Positions 7,957-17,327 of a stretch of 38,234 bases of DNA are shown piece after piece (positions within the stretch are counted from its first letter, which is position 1; each line of letters opens with the position of its first letter). The notes beneath the pieces are model-generated. The model saw nothing but the letters and a program-made list of their open reading frames with translations. It did no database searches and was not told where the DNA came from. The DNA comes from Cysteiniphilum marinum (GTDB lineage Bacteria > Pseudomonadota > Gammaproteobacteria > Francisellales > Francisellaceae). The position numbers and the translations under genes were made by a program. The stretch covers positions 1-38,234 of the forward strand of contig NZ_JACYVZ010000024.1 of assembly GCF_014857925.1 (NCBI RefSeq). Reading direction: 5' to 3'.

Positions 7957-9483
7957 ATGACACAAACCACACAACAAACAATCTCTCCGACAGCCAAATG
8001 GTTAATTACGATTACCGTGATGCTTGCGGCAATGATTGAGATTATTGACACAACTATTGTTAACGTCGCCCTGCCAGACATGGCAGGCTCTCTTGGTGCA
8101 AGTACCGAAGAAATCTCATGGGTTGTGACCTCTTATATCGTATCATCTGCGATTTGCATGCCACTTACTGGTTTTTTTGTGCGCACCATTGGACGGCGAC
8201 GACTGCTGTTAATCAATATCATTGGATTTTTGATCTTTTCAATGCTCTGTGGATTATCAAGCTCTCTTAGTGAGATGGTTTTTTTTAGAATTATGCAAGG
8301 CATCTTCGGCGCCTCTTTAGTTCCTCTATCGCAATATGTCTTGCGTGACACTTTTCCACCTAAAGAGCAAGTTAAGGCTATGGCGGTTTGGGGTGTTGGT
8401 ATTATGGCTGCACCTGTATTGGGACCCACATTAGGTGGCTATATTACTGACTGGATTAACTGGCGCTGGATTTTTTATATCAATGTTCCTGTATGTCTTA
8501 TTGCAATTGTCATGGCATTCATGTTTATTCGTGAGACGAAACGCGAAAAGCTCAATATCGACTGGGTTGGACTTGGGCTTATGGCATTAACCATTGCCGC
8601 TTTACAAATCTTTCTTGACCGCGGTAATAATGATGGCTGGCTATCATCACATTTCATTCTTGCCATGCTAATATTCTGGGTCGTCACGGGTCTAATTTTT
8701 ATTGTTCGCGGATGGTTTAATCCTAAGAATATTTTAAATCTTCATTTATTTAAAGATCGTAATTATGCGGCATCCTGTATTTTATTAGTCTTATATACAG
8801 CAGGCATATTTGGTCTTATGACTGTACAACCTCTTATTATGCAAGGCTTTATGCATTATTCAGCCGCACTCTCAGGCGAGCTTATGATGCCGCGCGGTAT
8901 TGCCGCAGCTGTAGCGATGATATTAATCGCTCCTTTGGCTAAACGCATTGATTTACGCATTATCATTTTATTGGGTATTATTTTTACTGCTTATGGCAAC
9001 TATCTATATGGTCAGATTCCGCTAATGAGTGATCAGTGGAATTTAACTTATCCTGGCATTATCCAAGGCATTGGCATGGGCTTTTTCTTTGTGCCCGTGT
9101 CAACCATGGCTTTGCAAACATTGCGCCCTCAAGATCTCGCCGAAGGCAGTGGTATGTTTAGCTTTTTTAGAAATTTAGGTACATCCGTTGGCACATCCGT
9201 AATGATTACCGTACTAAGCCAACAAGCACAAGTCGCCTGGCATAATATGATAAAGCATATTAATCCCGCTAACCCAAATTATCAAACTTGGTTACAAAAT
9301 ACCGGATGGCACGCACAAGATCCAAGCACCCTTGGCGTTATCGCACAAACAATTAATGCTCAAGCGAATATTATTGCCTTTAATGACGTTGCTTATTTAT
9401 CTTATCTATTACTCGCGATTTCAATTCCATTTATTTTACTCCTAAGCAAACCTGCTAATACAGGACTTAGTATGGATCATTAA
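7957..9483 (+). CDS. DHA2-family drug:H+ antiporter, EmrB-like (14 TM)
   Basis: A 508-residue inner-membrane major facilitator protein of the EmrB/QacA group that exports hydrophobic compounds with proton exchange. Seen directly: IDTTIVNVALPDMAGSLG in TM1 (motif D1), GFFVRTIGRRRLL (motif A loop), and GPTLGGYITDWINWRWIFYINVP (antiporter motif C and the following loop), with many further hydrophobic segments up to about residue 500. Length matches the 14-TM DHA2 family. EmrB proteins usually work with a periplasmic adaptor (EmrA) encoded next door; none is present on either side here, and the gene is alone on the + strand. The substrate cannot be told. A tandem 12-base repeat lies in its promoter region. 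Confidence 0.92.
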   Translation: MTQTTQQTISPTAKWLITITVMLAAMIEIIDTTIVNVALPDMAGSLGASTEEISWVVTSYIVSSAICMPLTGFFVRTIGRRRLLLINIIGFLIFSMLCGLSSSLSEMVFFRIMQGIFGASLVPLSQYVLRDTFPPKEQVKAMAVWGVGIMAAPVLGPTLGGYITDWINWRWIFYINVPVCLIAIVMAFMFIRETKREKLNIDWVGLGLMALTIAALQIFLDRGNNDGWLSSHFILAMLIFWVVTGLIFIVRGWFNPKNILNLHLFKDRNYAASCILLVLYTAGIFGLMTVQPLIMQGFMHYSAALSGELMMPRGIAAAVAMILIAPLAKRIDLRIIILLGIIFTAYGNYLYGQIPLMSDQWNLTYPGIIQGIGMGFFFVPVSTMALQTLRPQDLAEGSGMFSFFRNLGTSVGTSVMITVLSQQAQVAWHNMIKHINPANPNYQTWLQNTGWHAQDPSTLGVIAQTINAQANIIAFNDVAYLSYLLLAISIPFILLLSKPANTGLSMDH

Positions 9484-9675
9484 TGTTACCTTTGATTATC
9501 ATTAAAGAGTAGTAACCATTCTCTGGGGAAAGTCAAAGGGAAGTTTAGTGGCAGTAAATGCCGAGCCAATTGCTATCAATATTCGTCCAACTCACATCAT
9601 GCTAAGGGATTGATCTCAGATAAATACCAAAATCCCCAGACTCATCACAAGACAAGATAATGTCCAGTTTTGAGA

Positions 9676-11856
9676 CTATCTTAATAGCTCCAATACTTTG
9701 TGTTTTGCTGCACTGAAGTCAGTTTTACCTGAGCCTAACTTTGGAATAGCATCAACTTGGAAGTAGTTTTGTGGTTTCAATAAGTTGTTTATCTTGGCGC
9801 TATTGATTTGTTGCTTAATATCGCTAGCGTCCATTGCCATGGTATATAAAAGCGAGACACATTCTCCTTTTTTCTGATCAGGTGTTGCCACAGCTAATAT
9901 CTCATTTTCTTCGTTATCCGCACCTAATAATGACATAATCTCTTCTTCAACCGCAGATAAACTGACCATCTCGCCACCAAGCTTGGCAAAACGTGAATAA
10001 CGATCCAAAATCGTCAAATAGCCCTCTTCATCAAGTTTTCCTTTGTCACCTGTTTGATACCAACGAATGCGATGACGTTTAAAAATAACCTCTGCCGTTT
10101 TTTGTGGGTTATGCAAGTAACCTTCCATAACATTAACTCCACCAAAGGTAATCATACCAGCTTCACCAATTGGCAACTCCTCTTTTGACTCAGGGTCAAT
10201 GATCATAAAGCGCCCACCTGGCACCGAACTGCCGACAGTACCAATCTTATTATTAGTTTTATCGCCTTCATTTGGTTGATTGACACTTGCCACAGGGCTC
10301 AACTCAGTTGTGCCGTATCCTTCGTAAATAATCTTATCAAACTTTTTCTCAAACATCGCTCTGACTTCAGGCAAAAGCTTTTCAGCCCCTGCAACAACGA
10401 AGTTTAATGATGAGAATTGATCAGCTGTCAACTGACGTGCTTTTGAGTAAATTCTAAAGAATGTTGATGTGCCACAGAGAATCGTGGGTTTATACTTATC
10501 TGCTAATTCACCCAACATCGCCGCATCAGTCGGATCTGGATGACAAACCATAAACACCCCTTCAAGCAAAGGTAAGATGGTTGTTGCCGTTAAACCAAAA
10601 GCGTGAAAAATTGGCAAAATACTTAAAATAGAATCATCCGATTTGGCACCTAAAATAATCATCGACTGTTTGACATTGCCTAAAATATTTTTATGACTTA
10701 GCACAACCCCCTTAGGCTTACCCTCACTGCCACTACTAAACAAAATTGCCGCCGTATGATCGGTTGCAACACGTGTGACATAATGACTAATTAAATGCTC
10801 AGCTGATGACAATTTCACATGCAATAAAGTCTTTAATAAGGTAAATTTATCCAATTGCTGACGCACATCTTCTAGCAATATGATCTTTGAGTTACTAAAT
10901 ACTTCCTCTAAGAAAAACCCCTTTTTCTTTAGCTGCTCGATAAAGCGCCCTGAGGTGATAATCGTTTTGATATTGGACTCAGAAATGGCCGCATCAAGTG
11001 CTGATTTGGACGCTGTATAGTTTAAATTAACCAAGGTTTTACCAAGCACAAAGCCACTCATCATCGCCATCGCCCCACCAACACTCGGAGGCAAGCAAAT
11101 ACCAACACGCTCCTGTTCACGTAAAATTGGTTCAAGTAATTTCGACAGTGCAAGCGTTGCAACGAGCAAACGCTCAGAGCTTAGCTCAACACCAGTTGAA
11201 TCAGCAATAACTTTTTTACCTTTACGTGCTTTTGCTTGCTTAATCCAAACCTCTGGAATGGATGGCATCAGTGAAATATAACGCTCCCACGCATAAATAT
11301 TTTTCTCAGCCAAAAGGTCTGACAACTCCTTTTTATCTAGTGCAATACCAATTGGCTCAAAGAAGCTTAAATGCAACCACTGTGGCACATTGCGCCCACG
11401 AGTATATTTAATACATTCAAACCCGCAAACCTGCATAGGGATAATTTCATTATTAAGTTTAGTCACATCACTATATAGCTCTTGGGATACCAATAGTACC
11501 CCTTCTTTATTCCATGAGGTCAAAAAGGATTGTGAAATAATTGTAACACCCGTTCTTTTTAGCAAATAATCCACTAACTTTGATGGTGGATTCTCACATT
11601 CCATGACTACCGTCACTGCTTGTCGCGCAATTCGTTGCAATAAAACTGCTAGAAATAAATTAACATTATTGCTAATGACCACTGCTGGTTTGAAATTTGG
11701 CACATAGTTGACATGATGAAAGTTACACATATAACGCTGGCGCTCTTTTAACTGCATAACAGCAATTAAGGTTTTATTTGGCCAAACATACAATGAACCC
11801 AAAATAACTATAACAAACAGGACAATTATCCCTAACAATATTGACATTAATGTCAC
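9676..11856 (-). CDS. Aas-like acyl-activating enzyme: decayed PlsC-type domain plus AMP-binding acyl-[ACP] synthetase
   Basis: The 726-residue protein has the Aas layout. One N-terminal membrane segment (5-24) is followed by an acyltransferase-like part (about 40-190) and an AMP-forming ligase (about 220-726). The ligase half is intact: ILFSSGSEGKPKG (371-383), YGTTELSPV, YQTGDKGKLDEEGYLTILDR, and the C-terminal lysine in PKLGSGKTDF. It should activate fatty acids to acyl-AMP and load them on ACP or a similar acceptor. The acyltransferase half seems inactive. Where Aas has NHVSFID (HX4D), this has NNVNLFL at 63-69, so both H and D are gone, and no EGR motif follows. Full lysophospholipid acyltransferase function is therefore doubtful. 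A dispersed repeat with a TATATA box (11895-11929) lies about 37 bases upstream. Confidence 0.85.
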   Translation of the reverse strand: MTLMSILLGIIVLFVIVILGSLYVWPNKTLIAVMQLKERQRYMCNFHHVNYVPNFKPAVVISNNVNLFLAVLLQRIARQAVTVVMECENPPSKLVDYLLKRTGVTIISQSFLTSWNKEGVLLVSQELYSDVTKLNNEIIPMQVCGFECIKYTRGRNVPQWLHLSFFEPIGIALDKKELSDLLAEKNIYAWERYISLMPSIPEVWIKQAKARKGKKVIADSTGVELSSERLLVATLALSKLLEPILREQERVGICLPPSVGGAMAMMSGFVLGKTLVNLNYTASKSALDAAISESNIKTIITSGRFIEQLKKKGFFLEEVFSNSKIILLEDVRQQLDKFTLLKTLLHVKLSSAEHLISHYVTRVATDHTAAILFSSGSEGKPKGVVLSHKNILGNVKQSMIILGAKSDDSILSILPIFHAFGLTATTILPLLEGVFMVCHPDPTDAAMLGELADKYKPTILCGTSTFFRIYSKARQLTADQFSSLNFVVAGAEKLLPEVRAMFEKKFDKIIYEGYGTTELSPVASVNQPNEGDKTNNKIGTVGSSVPGGRFMIIDPESKEELPIGEAGMITFGGVNVMEGYLHNPQKTAEVIFKRHRIRWYQTGDKGKLDEEGYLTILDRYSRFAKLGGEMVSLSAVEEEIMSLLGADNEENEILAVATPDQKKGECVSLLYTMAMDASDIKQQINSAKINNLLKPQNYFQVDAIPKLGSGKTDFSAAKHKVLELLR

Positions 11857-11894
11857 CTCATCATCGGCAATTTTCTATTAATCTGTGCTGAGTA

Positions 11895-11929
11895 TATACC
11901 GCTTGCAAATCATTTTACAGTATTTCTGT
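11895..11929 (-). repeat. Dispersed CATTTTACAG element, copy 2 (upstream of the Aas-like gene)
   Basis: It reads TATACC, a variable stretch, CAAATCATTTTACAG, then TATTTCTGT on the + strand. The 15-base core is identical to copy 1 at 4855. On the - strand it ends in TATATA about 37 bases before the ATG of the Aas-like gene, with CTGTAA 16 bases further up. Confidence 0.55.
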
Positions 11930-11983
11930 CTTTGAACAGAGCTTACCAGTTGCCACTACGTTTCTTATTTTTGGCAAAAAGGA

Positions 11984-13267
11984 CTAACTAAAATACGCCT
12001 TATAACTTGCTGTTAATGCATTAAGATTAGCTGTAATTTCAATACTTTGTTGTTTCTTCTCAAGCAAGTTTGTTAAATGCTCAGGCACCTTAATTTTCTC
12101 TTGGACAATCGGTTCAATCACTTCTTCAAACTTCGCCGGATGCGCGGTTGCGACAACGATATAATGCGTATCTTCTGGCAGAGACTCACGCGCAAAGAAT
12201 GCCGTTGCCGTATGTGGGCAAATAAGCATATCATGATCATTCTTTACCTTAGCAATCATTTTTTTAATGTCGCTATCATCTGCTTTAAATGCTTTCACCT
12301 CACGAGCAAAAACATCAAAATCAGGGAAAAGCGCATAAAGGCGCTCAAAGTTACTTGGCTTACCAACATCCATTGCATTAGCAAGTGTTTCGATACTTGC
12401 TTTATCAGGCAATGTTTTATGTGCCAAAAACTGCCCAATGACATTATTTTCATTTTGTGCAATGGCAATATCACCAATTGGCAAACCCATTTTTTTTGCC
12501 CAAAAGCAGGCGCAAACATTGCCAATATTACCCGATGGCACGATGAAATTTGCCTTTTTGCCATGCTTAAAAAAATATTGCCAAGCAATATAGGCGTAAT
12601 AGGTTGTTTGTGGCAATAGCCTCCCGATATTAATGCTATTGGATGTATTTAAATACGTATTACTCTGCCACCATTTATTGGCAAATGCGCCTTTAACCAG
12701 TGCTTGGCAATCATCAAATGTACCATCAACCTCAACTGCACACACATTACCTTGCCAGCAAGTAATCTGCTTTTGCTGACGCATTGAGATTTTACCCTTA
12801 GGAAATAATACCATGACATTGATATTTTTCTTTTGATAAAAGGCAGCAGCAACTGCAGAGCCCGTATCACCCGATGTCGCCACCATAATCGTAAACTTTT
12901 TATCGGTTTTAATATGACTTAAGGCATTGGCTAGAAATCTCGCGCCAAAGTCTTTAAATGATAAAGTCGCACCATGAAAGAGCTCAAGCACTGATGTTTT
13001 CTGATCAACATTGACCAATGGTAAGGAAAAGCTAAAACTATCATGGCATATTTTGCTTAATTGGCTTTCAAGCGCATCACCTTTAAAAAATGGGGCTAGA
13101 AGCTTTGTTGCAAAATCAGGATAACGCATTGCACTATCTAAAGCTTGACAATCAAACAGTGGAAAAGACTCTGGGACATAAAGCCCACCATCTTCTGCTA
13201 AGCCATTTTGCAATGCGCTTGATATCGATACAGCCTTGGCATCACCTCTGGTACTAATAAACTTCAT
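11984..13267 (-). CDS. thrC: Threonine synthase
   Basis: ThrC converts O-phosphohomoserine to threonine with pyridoxal phosphate, the last step of the pathway. The PLP lysine is K105 in TLSFKDFGAR. The phosphate-binding and substrate segments VATSGDTGSAVAAAF and NSINIGRLLPQ are present, as is FIVPSGNIGNVCA. At 427 residues it has the length of the proteobacterial (E. coli-like) class. The ATG overlaps the thrB stop as ATGA and follows a perfect AGGAGG ribosome site. It is the last gene of the thrA-thrB-thrC series. Confidence 0.97.
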   Translation of the reverse strand: MKFISTRGDAKAVSISSALQNGLAEDGGLYVPESFPLFDCQALDSAMRYPDFATKLLAPFFKGDALESQLSKICHDSFSFSLPLVNVDQKTSVLELFHGATLSFKDFGARFLANALSHIKTDKKFTIMVATSGDTGSAVAAAFYQKKNINVMVLFPKGKISMRQQKQITCWQGNVCAVEVDGTFDDCQALVKGAFANKWWQSNTYLNTSNSINIGRLLPQTTYYAYIAWQYFFKHGKKANFIVPSGNIGNVCACFWAKKMGLPIGDIAIAQNENNVIGQFLAHKTLPDKASIETLANAMDVGKPSNFERLYALFPDFDVFAREVKAFKADDSDIKKMIAKVKNDHDMLICPHTATAFFARESLPEDTHYIVVATAHPAKFEEVIEPIVQEKIKVPEHLTNLLEKKQQSIEITANLNALTASYKAYFS

Positions 13268-14259
13268 ACTTCCTCCTTTGCGATAATCTGCCCACCTTTT
13301 GCGGATAAGCTTGTAACATATTTCTGCGCTGACAATCCTTCTTTAGCAAAGATTTCAACTAATTCATTTGCAATCATTTCTGCATTATTTTCATTATGAC
13401 CTAAGGCAAATACAGCAGGACCAGAACCCGAGATACCAAAGCCAAGCGCGCCAAGTTCAACTGCTTTTTGTTTTGCCTGATCAAAGCCTTTAATCAATAC
13501 TTTGCGTTTTGGCTCAACTAATACATCAGCAAAATGTTTTTTAAAACGTACAAGATCACCTTCATACAGCGCACTAATTATCGCCGCAGTTTTGGCACTT
13601 TGTGTGACAAATTCTTTGAGCGTAAAAGGCACATCAATTAGTTTTCGTGCTTCTTTGGTTTCAATTTTTAAACGAGGCACAACAACACTGGCATATAAAT
13701 CTAAACTCGGCAGTTGAATAAACTCACATGGCCTTGAGTTTTGCAGCAATACCAAGCCACCAAACATCGCAGGTACAGCATTATCACCATGATAAACGCC
13801 GCCAGAAATAAGACTCTCACCATAAATGGCATAATCAATTAACTGCTCTTTTGCTAAAGGCCTTCCTAAGAACTCATTAACTGCAAGTATTGCCGCGACT
13901 GAAGATGCGGCTGAACCACCAATACCAGAGCCTAAAGGAATGCCTTTTTCAATGGTAATATCTAAACCCAATTCAAGTTTATGGTCTTGCAAAAATTTCT
14001 TTATCACTGCACCACAGACATTTTTATCAACATCTACACTTAACTCTTTATCTGTTAACAGTCCACAGATTCGTTTAATGACTAATTGCTTATCATCACG
14101 CTTTTGTAAATGCACTGTGTCACCAACATCTGATAACGCAAAACCTATGAGATCAAAACCTACCGCAAAGTTTGCACTTGTCGCTGGTGCAGATGCAGTT
14201 ACTTTGGTTATTCTTTCATTTATTTTTATTTTCTTTATTCTTTCTATCATTTCATCCAT
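13264..14259 (-). CDS. thrB: Homoserine kinase (GHMP family)
   Basis: ThrB phosphorylates homoserine with ATP. GHMP kinase motifs are in order: SAPATSANFAVGFDLIGFAL near the N-terminus, the ATP loop PLGSGIGGSAASSVAAI, and the C-terminal FGISGSGPAVFAL. The protein is 331 residues; about 20 lysine-rich residues precede the first conserved strand, somewhat more than in E. coli. The start is supported by AAGGA 8 bases upstream, although M4 is an alternative. Its stop overlaps the thrC start. It is separated from thrA by 377 bases that contain a 299-base palindromic element. Confidence 0.97.
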   Translation of the reverse strand: MDEMIERIKKIKINERITKVTASAPATSANFAVGFDLIGFALSDVGDTVHLQKRDDKQLVIKRICGLLTDKELSVDVDKNVCGAVIKKFLQDHKLELGLDITIEKGIPLGSGIGGSAASSVAAILAVNEFLGRPLAKEQLIDYAIYGESLISGGVYHGDNAVPAMFGGLVLLQNSRPCEFIQLPSLDLYASVVVPRLKIETKEARKLIDVPFTLKEFVTQSAKTAAIISALYEGDLVRFKKHFADVLVEPKRKVLIKGFDQAKQKAVELGALGFGISGSGPAVFALGHNENNAEMIANELVEIFAKEGLSAQKYVTSLSAKGGQIIAKEEV

Positions 14260-14292
14260 TGATTAAATCCTTCACCTCTAAACGCATCATTT

Positions 14293-14591
14293 CCCCTCAC
14301 CCGCCAGGCTTTGCCTGCCAACCTCTCCCGCAAGGGGAGAGGTAAGTATCTTCCAATATGCCAATACATCGCTAGTCTTACATTTGTTCCCAACCAAAAC
14401 AGTCTCACTACAATTCGCTCCACTAGCTACCTCCCACATTTACGCGAAAGGTAAGTTGTTTTCCAATACGCTAATTGCGTTAGCAGTCTTAGGTTTAACC
14501 ACTAACAAAAATAGCCTCTCGAGCTTCCTTCCACCATTTACCTCTCCCCTTGCGGGAGAGGTCGCACTACATCTGTAGTGCGGGTGAGGGG
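14293..14591. repeat. 299-bp composite palindromic element between thrA and thrB (MITE-like)
   Basis: The ends are perfect 11-base inverted repeats, CCCCTCACCCG (14293-14303) and CGGGTGAGGGG (14581-14591). Inside each end sits a hairpin (GCCAGGC-TTT-GCCTGCC on the left; GCACTAC-ATCT-GTAGTGC on the right), then a second hairpin of the form ACCTCTCCC...GGGAGAGGT (about 14321-14343 and 14540-14562). The centre contains two imperfect direct repeats of about 100 bases, starting GGTAAGT at 14341 and at 14450, each with TTCCAATA, a GTCTTA step and a TACCTCC-like end. No credible protein is encoded; short open frames across it are accidental. It almost fills the 377-base gap between thrB and thrA. 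Confidence 0.85.
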
Positions 14592-14636
14592 TGTTTTTAT
14601 ATACTTTCACTAGACACTATTCCTGTAAATTTCACC

Positions 14637-17075
14637 TTAATTAGAAATCGCCAATATATCACCAAAAACACCTGCAGCAGTCACTTCAACACCAGCTCCT
14701 GCTCCCCTTATGACCATTGGCGAATGTGCGTAACGCTTGGAATAAATAAGCACCATATTATCGGCACCATCAAGACTAACAAAGGGACTGTTTTGCACCA
14801 ATGGTGCGACAGATACTTTTGCCTCACCGGTATCTGATACTTCTCCCACAAAATGCAGTGCTGAAGCCTTCCCTTGCAAAGCTTTAAGCTGTTGTGTTAG
14901 CTCCTTATCATGGGCTTTGATTTTCTTTAAAAACGCCTCTTTGGAGCAGGATCTTAAGTTTTCAGGTGTCAAATTTTGCACCTTGACATCACTTAGCTCA
15001 AGACTTATGCCAATTTCACGTGCTAAACACACCACTTTACGCGCAACATCCATCCCAGATAAATCCTCACGTGGATCAGGTTCAGTGTAACCCTTGTCAT
15101 AAGCAAGCATTAAACTCTCAACAAAGCTTTTCTCTTTATTGACTTCATTAAAAATAAAACTTAATGTCCCTGAAAAAACTCCTTGGATCTTATGGACTTT
15201 GTCACCCGTTTTTTGCAACGTTTCTATAGTACTAATCAGTGGTAATCCTGCACAGACATTCGTTTCGTATTTAAATGTAACATTATGATTACGTGCTACT
15301 TGGCGAAGTTTACGATAATAATCCATCGACTGCGTATTAGCATATTTGTTGGGTGTCACGACATGAATACCTTGTGCCAAGAAATCAACATAGGTCTTAG
15401 CAATATCAACGCTTGCCGTTGCATCGACAAGCACCTTATGTGCACATGAAATAGATTGTAAGTATTTCACCAAAGCATTCGTATCCGCTTTACAATCACT
15501 TGCTTTTAATTGGTGGGTCAGCTCACTTTCTAACAGAAGATCATCGCCACACAATAACTTAGTTGAGCTCATAGCAGCAACCAAACGCAAGTTAATATTC
15601 TGCTTATGTAAGACTTGCTGCTGTTGTTTTAGCTGGTTGATAAGCTCAGTACCGATGCCTCCGACACCAATCAGTGCAATCACCATTTCTTGTACGGGTG
15701 GATTTTTGGCTTGTTGATGAATTAAATTAAGAGCTAGATCTTCATCTTCTTTTTTAACGGTAACGGTGATACTGCGCTCGGATGAGCCTTGAGTAATCGC
15801 ATGAATATTAATCTTAGCATCTGCTAATGGTTTAATCACACGCGCTAAAGCACCTGGTTGCGCTCTTAGTCCATCACCAACCGCTGTAATCATCGCATAA
15901 CCCGTCTCGCAATAAATATGTTCTATATCACCGCGCTCAATTTCCGCTTTGAAATGACGCTCAAGTGCTTTGGTAGCACGTTTGGCAAGCTTTGCTTCAA
16001 TCGCAAAACAGATTGAATACTCCGAGCTTGATTGTGATATCATCATCACTGAAACTTGCGATTGCTCAAGCACACTAAAGACTTTGGCTGCCATTCCCGA
16101 AACACCAATAATGCCTGCACCCTGTACACGCATTAAGGCAACATTTGAAATACTCGTTAAGCCTTTGATAAGGTATTGTTCAAGGTTAACCTTATCCAGT
16201 GCGCGAATAATTTCCGTGCCTTGTTTTTGCGGCTCATAACTGCTTTTTATCTCAATTGGGATTCCCATTTCCATCATCGGATTAATCGTTAATGGATGAA
16301 CCACTGAAGCACCAAAATAGGCAAGCTCTAACGCTTCTTTATAGGATAACTGTTTCAATTGACGCGCAGTTTTAACCACCTGTGGATTCGCACTATAAAC
16401 ACCGGCAACATCCGTCCAAATTACCAATTTACTTGCTTGTAAAAGCTTAGCAAAAATAGCTGAGGAGTAATCGCTACAATTCATGCCTAAAATACTACGC
16501 ACACCTTCTTGGTTTTGCGCAATAAACCCAGTAATGATATAAACTTTATGTTTTCGATCATTAAATTTCTGATCAACCGCTTGCTGACTTCTTTGCCAAT
16601 CAACACTCACCGGTTTATGGTTATCATCGATAAATAGCACTTTCGATGCATCAATAAACTCAGCGTCAATATCTCTATGCTGTAACGCACCTGTTAAAAT
16701 TTGTGCCGACCACAGCTCACCAAACCCTAAAATAAAATACTCCAAAGCATCACCACAAATACTACTTAATGCAATTGTCGTGAGCATTTGCTGTAAGTGT
16801 GTAATATCACTCTCAAAGGTGCGCTTAAGTGCTTTATCTTTAGGGCATAATGCGCTAATCAGAGACAGGTGATGCTCAATAAGTTGCGCGATAACTTTAG
16901 TGCTGTCTTTATTCTCTAGGGCAAGTTCAATGGATTTTTTTAGTAAACTCGTGGTTTTGCCACTTGCAGAAACAACCACTGATTGCGGCATCGTGCCAAT
17001 AATATTAACTACACGCTCAATTTTCACCACATCTGCAAGACTACTACCACCAAATTTATGTACGATATACTCCAT
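14637..17075 (-). CDS. thrA: Bifunctional aspartokinase I/homoserine dehydrogenase I
   Basis: The enzyme carries out the first step (aspartate to aspartyl phosphate) and third step (aspartate semialdehyde to homoserine) of threonine synthesis. Order of domains: aspartokinase with KFGGSSLADV at the start and VWTDVAGVYSANPQVV, two ACT regulatory segments (about residues 310-460), then homoserine dehydrogenase with GVGGIGTELI for NAD(P)H and YTEPDPREDLSGMDVARKVV for catalysis. The start used gives MEYIVHKFGG and lies 6 bases after AAGGTGAG; an ATG nine codons further up (17102) lacks a ribosome site. At 812 residues it fits ThrA. I see no Thr/Ile-rich leader peptide upstream, so classical attenuation is not supported. 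Confidence 0.97.
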   Translation of the reverse strand: MEYIVHKFGGSSLADVVKIERVVNIIGTMPQSVVVSASGKTTSLLKKSIELALENKDSTKVIAQLIEHHLSLISALCPKDKALKRTFESDITHLQQMLTTIALSSICGDALEYFILGFGELWSAQILTGALQHRDIDAEFIDASKVLFIDDNHKPVSVDWQRSQQAVDQKFNDRKHKVYIITGFIAQNQEGVRSILGMNCSDYSSAIFAKLLQASKLVIWTDVAGVYSANPQVVKTARQLKQLSYKEALELAYFGASVVHPLTINPMMEMGIPIEIKSSYEPQKQGTEIIRALDKVNLEQYLIKGLTSISNVALMRVQGAGIIGVSGMAAKVFSVLEQSQVSVMMISQSSSEYSICFAIEAKLAKRATKALERHFKAEIERGDIEHIYCETGYAMITAVGDGLRAQPGALARVIKPLADAKINIHAITQGSSERSITVTVKKEDEDLALNLIHQQAKNPPVQEMVIALIGVGGIGTELINQLKQQQQVLHKQNINLRLVAAMSSTKLLCGDDLLLESELTHQLKASDCKADTNALVKYLQSISCAHKVLVDATASVDIAKTYVDFLAQGIHVVTPNKYANTQSMDYYRKLRQVARNHNVTFKYETNVCAGLPLISTIETLQKTGDKVHKIQGVFSGTLSFIFNEVNKEKSFVESLMLAYDKGYTEPDPREDLSGMDVARKVVCLAREIGISLELSDVKVQNLTPENLRSCSKEAFLKKIKAHDKELTQQLKALQGKASALHFVGEVSDTGEAKVSVAPLVQNSPFVSLDGADNMVLIYSKRYAHSPMVIRGAGAGVEVTAAGVFGDILAISN

Positions 17076-17250
17076 CAATAACTCACCTTCAAAAATTAGC
17101 ATGAGGTTTCATTATATAAACATTATTCGGCAGAATTCATTATAAAAAATCAACTATTTAGTGATGGTGATATTAGCACTTAATTTTACAGGAAAAAGCA
17201 ATCGCTGAAGCTTTTGCTAATGTGCGATTTCAAGGTGTGATTTTAAAGAT

Positions 17251-17305
17251 ACCCACTTCGACTGATGCTCAGTGCAGCGCTTCGACTTTGTTCAGGATAC
17301 GCTAG
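17251..17305 (+). repeat. CTTCGACTGATGCTCAG repeat, copy 1
   Basis: This 55-base copy in the thrA-hemB gap reads ACCCACTTCGACTGATGCTC at its start and ends ATACGCTAG. The complement of 29989-30033 matches it from ACCCAC through CGCTT and again at ACGCTAG, with a short deletion between. A less similar piece lies at 30063-30090. The family resembles the CTTCGACT...GCTCAG intergenic repeats seen in many bacteria. No function can be assigned. Confidence 0.7.
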
Positions 17306-17327
17306 CATTATTGGGTAATCATTTTAG

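Noticed and set aside
12077-12870. Overlapping frames on both strands of thrC
   Set aside because: thrC is unmistakable by motifs; the others are shadows.
14384-14837. Short + strand open frames across the thrA-thrB gap and the end of thrA
   Set aside because: They run through palindromic repeat sequence and antisense to thrA, without ribosome sites or recognisable protein features.
17076-17250. Threonine attenuator upstream of thrA
   Set aside because: No Thr/Ile-rich short peptide and no terminator-like hairpin with a T-run could be found in the leader.
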